Assembly: GCF_030063365.1 (NCBI RefSeq) | Contig: NZ_JASISY010000013.1 | Coordinates: 1 to 64,000, forward strand | DNA length: 64,000 nucleotides | Source: Cryobacterium sp. PH29-G1 | GTDB lineage: Bacteria; Actinomycetota; Actinomycetes; Actinomycetales; Microbacteriaceae | Direction: 5' to 3' | Shown here: positions 61,345-64,000 of the stretch, piece by piece | Numbering within the stretch: position 1 is the first letter of the stretch | Layout: every line of letters begins with the position of its first letter | Made by a program: the position numbers and the translations under genes | Notes under the pieces: generated by a model | Told to the model about the DNA's origin: nothing | Database searches by the model: none | The model's input: the letters and a program-made list of their open reading frames with translations, nothing else

Positions 61345-61941
61345 CTACTTGGTGGCGTCGGGATCGGTACCGCCGCCACCGATGACGTCCGAAGCGGATG
61401 AGCGGAGGTGATCGACGAAGCCGTACTCGAGGGCTTCCTCTGCGCTGAACCAGTTGTCGCGGTCACCGTCGGCGTTGATCTGCTCGGGGGTCTTGCCGGT
61501 CTGTGCTGCGGTGATCTCCGACAGTCGCTGCTTCATATCGAGAATGAGGCGCGCCTGGGTCTGAATGTCGGCAGCGGTGCCGCCGAATCCTCCGGACGGC
61601 TGGTGCAGAAGCACGCGGGCGTTCGGGGTGATGTACCGCTTGCCCTTGGTGCCCGAGGTGAGCAGGAACTGCCCCATCGAGGCGGCCATGCCGATTCCGA
61701 CGGTGACGATGTCGTTCGGCACGAATTGCATCGTGTCGTAGATCGCCATTCCGGCGGTGATCGAACCACCGGGAGAGTTGATGTAGAGATAAATGTCGCG
61801 GTTGGAATCTTCGGCTGCCAGCAACAGGATCTTGGCGCAGATCTCGTTGGCATTTTCGTCACGGACCTCTGAGCCGAGCCAGATGATGCGGTCCTTCAGC
61901 AGTCGGTCAAATACACCGTTAGTGGGTGTCGGGTCGGCCAT
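61345..61941 (-). CDS. clpP1: ATP-dependent Clp protease proteolytic subunit 1
   Basis: The 198-residue subunit has [20 protein letters not shown], the catalytic Ser in [20 protein letters not shown], the His in [14 protein letters not shown] and [20 protein letters not shown]. It pairs with ClpP2, coded just downstream. A Gly-rich tail follows. It is the first gene after tig, from which it is separated by a strong terminator, so it probably has its own promoter in 61942-62056. Confidence 0.95.
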   Translation of the reverse strand: MADPTPTNGVFDRLLKDRIIWLGSEVRDENANEICAKILLLAAEDSNRDIYLYINSPGGSITAGMAIYDTMQFVPNDIVTVGIGMAASMGQFLLTSGTKGKRYITPNARVLLHQPSGGFGGTAADIQTQARLILDMKQRLSEITAAQTGKTPEQINADGDRDNWFSAEEALEYGFVDHLRSSASDVIGGGGTDPDATK

Positions 61942-62056
61942 GTCGTGCTCCGTTTCAGTTGTCGCTTCTCAATGAATCTATCGGAGCGCGCGCATGAAAA
62001 CGGCTCTGTTCGCCCTCGGCAGATTACCGGCCGCCATATACAGCCCCTGCGGCATG

Positions 62057-62105
62057 CAAAAGGCCGGCTGGCCAGCACCCATGAAGGGTTGCTGGCCAGC
62101 CGGCC
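62057..62105 (-). terminator. Intrinsic terminator after tig
   Basis: On the minus strand a 16-bp perfect stem (62105-62090 with 62077-62062, core GGCCGGCTGGCCAGCA) is followed by TTTT (62061-62058). It is strong and ends the tig transcript. Confidence 0.9.
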
Positions 62106-62137
62106 CGTGCCCGCCGTCAGGCGGTACTGCTCACACG

Positions 62138-63535
62138 CTACTTCTTGGCAGCGGCTTTCTTCTTCTTGGGCTTGTCTTCTACCTCGACGTCGGCCTCGTC
62201 GATCTGAGCCTCACCGACCTCGCTGGATGCGATGTCTGCTACAGCAGAGGTTTCCTCCTCAGTCGGGCCGGTGAACTCACTCAGGTCGACCGGCTTGCCG
62301 TTGGAGTCAACGACTTCGGCCTTGCCCAGGGCAATGGCGAGAGCCTTGTTACGAGCAACTTCGGCGACCATCGAGGGGATCTGACCGTTGGTGTTGAGCG
62401 TCTGTACGAACTCACTCGGGTCCATGCCGTACTGGCTGGCACCCTGAATGAGGTACTGGGTGAGCTCGTCTTGGCTGACCTTGACCTGCTCGGCTTCGGC
62501 GATCGTGTCGAGCAGAATCTGCTGACGGAACGTCTTCTCGCTAGCTTCGGTGACCTCGGCGCGGTGCGTGTCGTCCTCGAGGCGGCTTTCGCCCTCGAGG
62601 TGACGGTTCACCTCGTCCAGGATGATCGCGGCGGGGATCGGAACCTCAACGGATCCGAGGAGAGTGTCGATGAGACGCTCGCGGGCCTGGCTGCCCTGGC
62701 CGAAGACCTTGGACTTCTCCACCTGAACCTTGAGGCTCTCGGTGAGCTCGGCGATCGTGTCGAACTCGCTCGAGATCTGAGCGAAGTCGTCGTTCGCCTC
62801 GGGAAGCTCGCGCTCCTTGACGGCGATGACCGTGATCGTGATCTCGGCCGTCTCGCCCTCGTGATCTCCACCCATGAGGTCGGAGTTGAAGGTGGTGGTC
62901 TCGCCGGCGCTCAGTGAATCAAGTGCCTCGTCGATGCCGTCGATGAGGTCGCCGGAGCCAACCTCGTAGGAGATGCCGCTCGCGGTATCGACCTCTTCGC
63001 CGTCGATCGCGGCGTTCAGGTCGATCTGGGCGAAGTCGCCGGTCTTGGCGGGACGCTCAACGGTGATCAGCGTGCCAAAGCGGCTGCGCAGCTTGTCGAG
63101 TTCTTCGGCGACTTCTTCGTCGGTTACCTCGACGGCGTCGACGGTCAGCTTGAGGCCGGCGTAGCTGGGCAGGTCGATTTCGGGGCGCACGTCAACCTCG
63201 ATAGCGAGAAGCAGGTCACCAGAGAAGTCGGTGTTGCTCGGCCATTCGATGATGTCGGCCTCGGGACGACCCAGCGGGCGCAGCTTGTTCTCTTCGACGG
63301 CAGCGCGGTAGAAACCGTCGAGACCCTCGTTGACGGCGTGTTCCAGAACGGCGGCCTTGCCGACGCGCTGGTCAATGATGGCCGGCGGGATTTTTCCCTT
63401 ACGAAAGCCGGGGATGTTGATGTCTTCGGCGATGTGGCCGTAAGCATGGGTGATGGCTGGCTTCAGCTCGTCGGGGCTCACCGTGATGGTGAGCTTGGCG
63501 CGCGTGGGGCTCAGTTTTTCGACCGTGGACTTCAC
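62138..63535 (-). CDS. tig: Trigger factor
   Basis: The 465-residue chaperone binds the ribosome exit tunnel through its N-terminal domain ([20 protein letters not shown], the signature GFRxGxxP). It has a peptidyl-prolyl isomerase domain in the middle (about 160-240, with [20 protein letters not shown]) and a helical C-terminal domain, then a Lys/Ala tail. GTG 63535 is preferred: GGAGAG is 6 nt upstream and the family begins [16 protein letters not shown] tRNA-Pro lies just upstream on the same strand. It is followed by clpP1-clpP2-clpX. Confidence 0.95.
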   Translation of the reverse strand: MKSTVEKLSPTRAKLTITVSPDELKPAITHAYGHIAEDINIPGFRKGKIPPAIIDQRVGKAAVLEHAVNEGLDGFYRAAVEENKLRPLGRPEADIIEWPSNTDFSGDLLLAIEVDVRPEIDLPSYAGLKLTVDAVEVTDEEVAEELDKLRSRFGTLITVERPAKTGDFAQIDLNAAIDGEEVDTASGISYEVGSGDLIDGIDEALDSLSAGETTTFNSDLMGGDHEGETAEITITVIAVKERELPEANDDFAQISSEFDTIAELTESLKVQVEKSKVFGQGSQARERLIDTLLGSVEVPIPAAIILDEVNRHLEGESRLEDDTHRAEVTEASEKTFRQQILLDTIAEAEQVKVSQDELTQYLIQGASQYGMDPSEFVQTLNTNGQIPSMVAEVARNKALAIALGKAEVVDSNGKPVDLSEFTGPTEEETSAVADIASSEVGEAQIDEADVEVEDKPKKKKAAAKK

Positions 63536-63578
63536 TCGTGACTCTCCTGTGTATTGAAACGGTGTGCTGCGGATAATG

Positions 63579-63652
63579 TCGGGGCGACAGGAGTTGAACC
63601 TGCGACTTCTCGCCCCCAAAACGAGCGCTCTACCAAGCTGAGCTACGCCCCG
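63579..63652 (-). tRNA. tRNA-Pro (anticodon TGG)
   Basis: The 74-nt cloverleaf has acceptor CGGGGCG pairing with CGCCCCG, D-arm GTAGCTCAGCTTGGTAGAGC, anticodon arm CTCGT-TTTGGGG-GCGAG with anticodon TGG, and T-loop GGTTCAACTCC. The 3' CCA is not encoded, in contrast to tRNA-Ala in this window. It lies upstream of tig on the same strand, divergent from tRNA-Gly. Confidence 0.95.
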
Positions 63653-63837
63653 GATCTACTTCGACCCGCTGGTACTACTTTGTTGGGGAATCAAACTGTT
63701 GACGCAGGCGAAAGCTCACGACAGGCGGATTGACCTCAGCCAGTCTAATGCACGCCTTTCGAGCGGATGCGCCCGGACTGGCATTCGGCACCCGGTTTCC
63801 TGTACTACGATGTTCGAGTGCCAAGATTTCTTGGCTT

Positions 63838-63908
63838 GGGGTCGTAGCTCAATGGTAGAGCCTGAGTTTTCCAAACTTATGACGCGGGTTCGATTCCCGT
63901 CGACCCCT
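63838..63908 (+). tRNA. tRNA-Gly (anticodon TCC)
   Basis: The 71-nt cloverleaf has acceptor GGGGTCG pairing with CGACCCC, D-arm GTAGCTCAATGGTAGAGC, anticodon loop TTTCCAA with anticodon TCC, and T-loop GGTTCGATTCC. The CCA end is not encoded. The gap 63653-63837 holds the divergent promoters of this gene and tRNA-Pro; TACGAT near 63814 is a plausible -10 element. Confidence 0.95.
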
Positions 63909-63917
63909 CCCCCCAAC

Positions 63918-63948
63918 GAAAGCCGCCGGCCACAGGCCAGCGGCTTTC
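63918..63948 (+). terminator. Stem-loop after tRNA-Gly
   Basis: GAAAGCCGC (63918-63926) pairs with GCGGCTTTC (63940-63948), 10 nt after the tRNA. No long T-run follows, so efficiency is uncertain. Confidence 0.6.
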
Positions 63949-64000
63949 GCCGTTAACGGCCACCCTGCGGGCGCCTCAGCAGCTGCTGGCCCAGCACCCG

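Overview
The window is a chromosomal segment of a high-GC actinobacterium, most likely a member of the Microbacteriaceae (an inference from gene content; no 16S rRNA is present). The evidence is the conserved order tig-clpP1-clpP2-clpX / valS / ileS-folC-DUF4233-ndk / rne / rplU-rpmA-obg-proB-proA-nadD-rsfS, an Lsr2 nucleoid protein, paired ClpP1/ClpP2, a T-box leader in front of ileS, DUF222/HNH proteins and a TreX-TreY-TreZ cluster. GTG and TTG starts and 4-nt ATGA/GTGA overlaps are common.

Layout. 0-12 kb is mostly metabolic and accessory: a DUF222/HNH gene cut by the window edge, a broken phosphotransferase gene, YceI, a DUF2236 protein, an Lrp/AsnC regulator followed by a branched-chain-type 2-oxo acid dehydrogenase operon (E1alpha-E1beta-E2, no E3), a 58-residue zinc ribbon, a DUF2079 membrane protein, a split and truncated DUF1648/PH-like pair, and an enoyl-CoA hydratase. 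11-15 kb is a lactate locus: a GntR/FCD regulator divergent from a lactate permease reduced to a 71-codon scar, followed by an intact FAD/Fe-S D-lactate dehydrogenase-like enzyme. 15-22 kb holds the trehalose genes treX/glgX-treY-treZ. 22-24.5 kb carries an LLM oxidoreductase, small proteins, YchJ-like protein and Lsr2.

24.5-33 kb is the ribosome-assembly/proline/NAD operon read leftwards from rplU to rsfS and a tRNA-Ala, with two diverged tandem proB genes. 33-37 kb is an inserted block (DUF4031, a secreted beta-propeller-like protein, a TIGR03943 protein and a His-rich YcgR/ArsP-type permease) between rne and rplU. 37-50 kb holds rne, VKOR, ndk, DUF4233, folC, ileS with its T-box, and valS. 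50-59 kb is accessory and rich in short tandem repeats: a methyltransferase, a hydrolase, an M3 peptidase, a complete DUF222/HNH protein, a repeat-headed membrane protein and a BenE transporter. 59-64 kb is the trigger factor/Clp protease module plus tRNA-Pro and tRNA-Gly.

No CRISPR array, phage, transposase or recognisable defence island was seen. The most interesting items are the permease deletion scar, the proB tandem pair, the candidate metal-related block inserted between rne and rplU, the GGGCCC inverted repeats that end a truncated gene, a 15-bp degenerate array between rpmA and obg, and 16-bp iterated repeats between benE and clpX.
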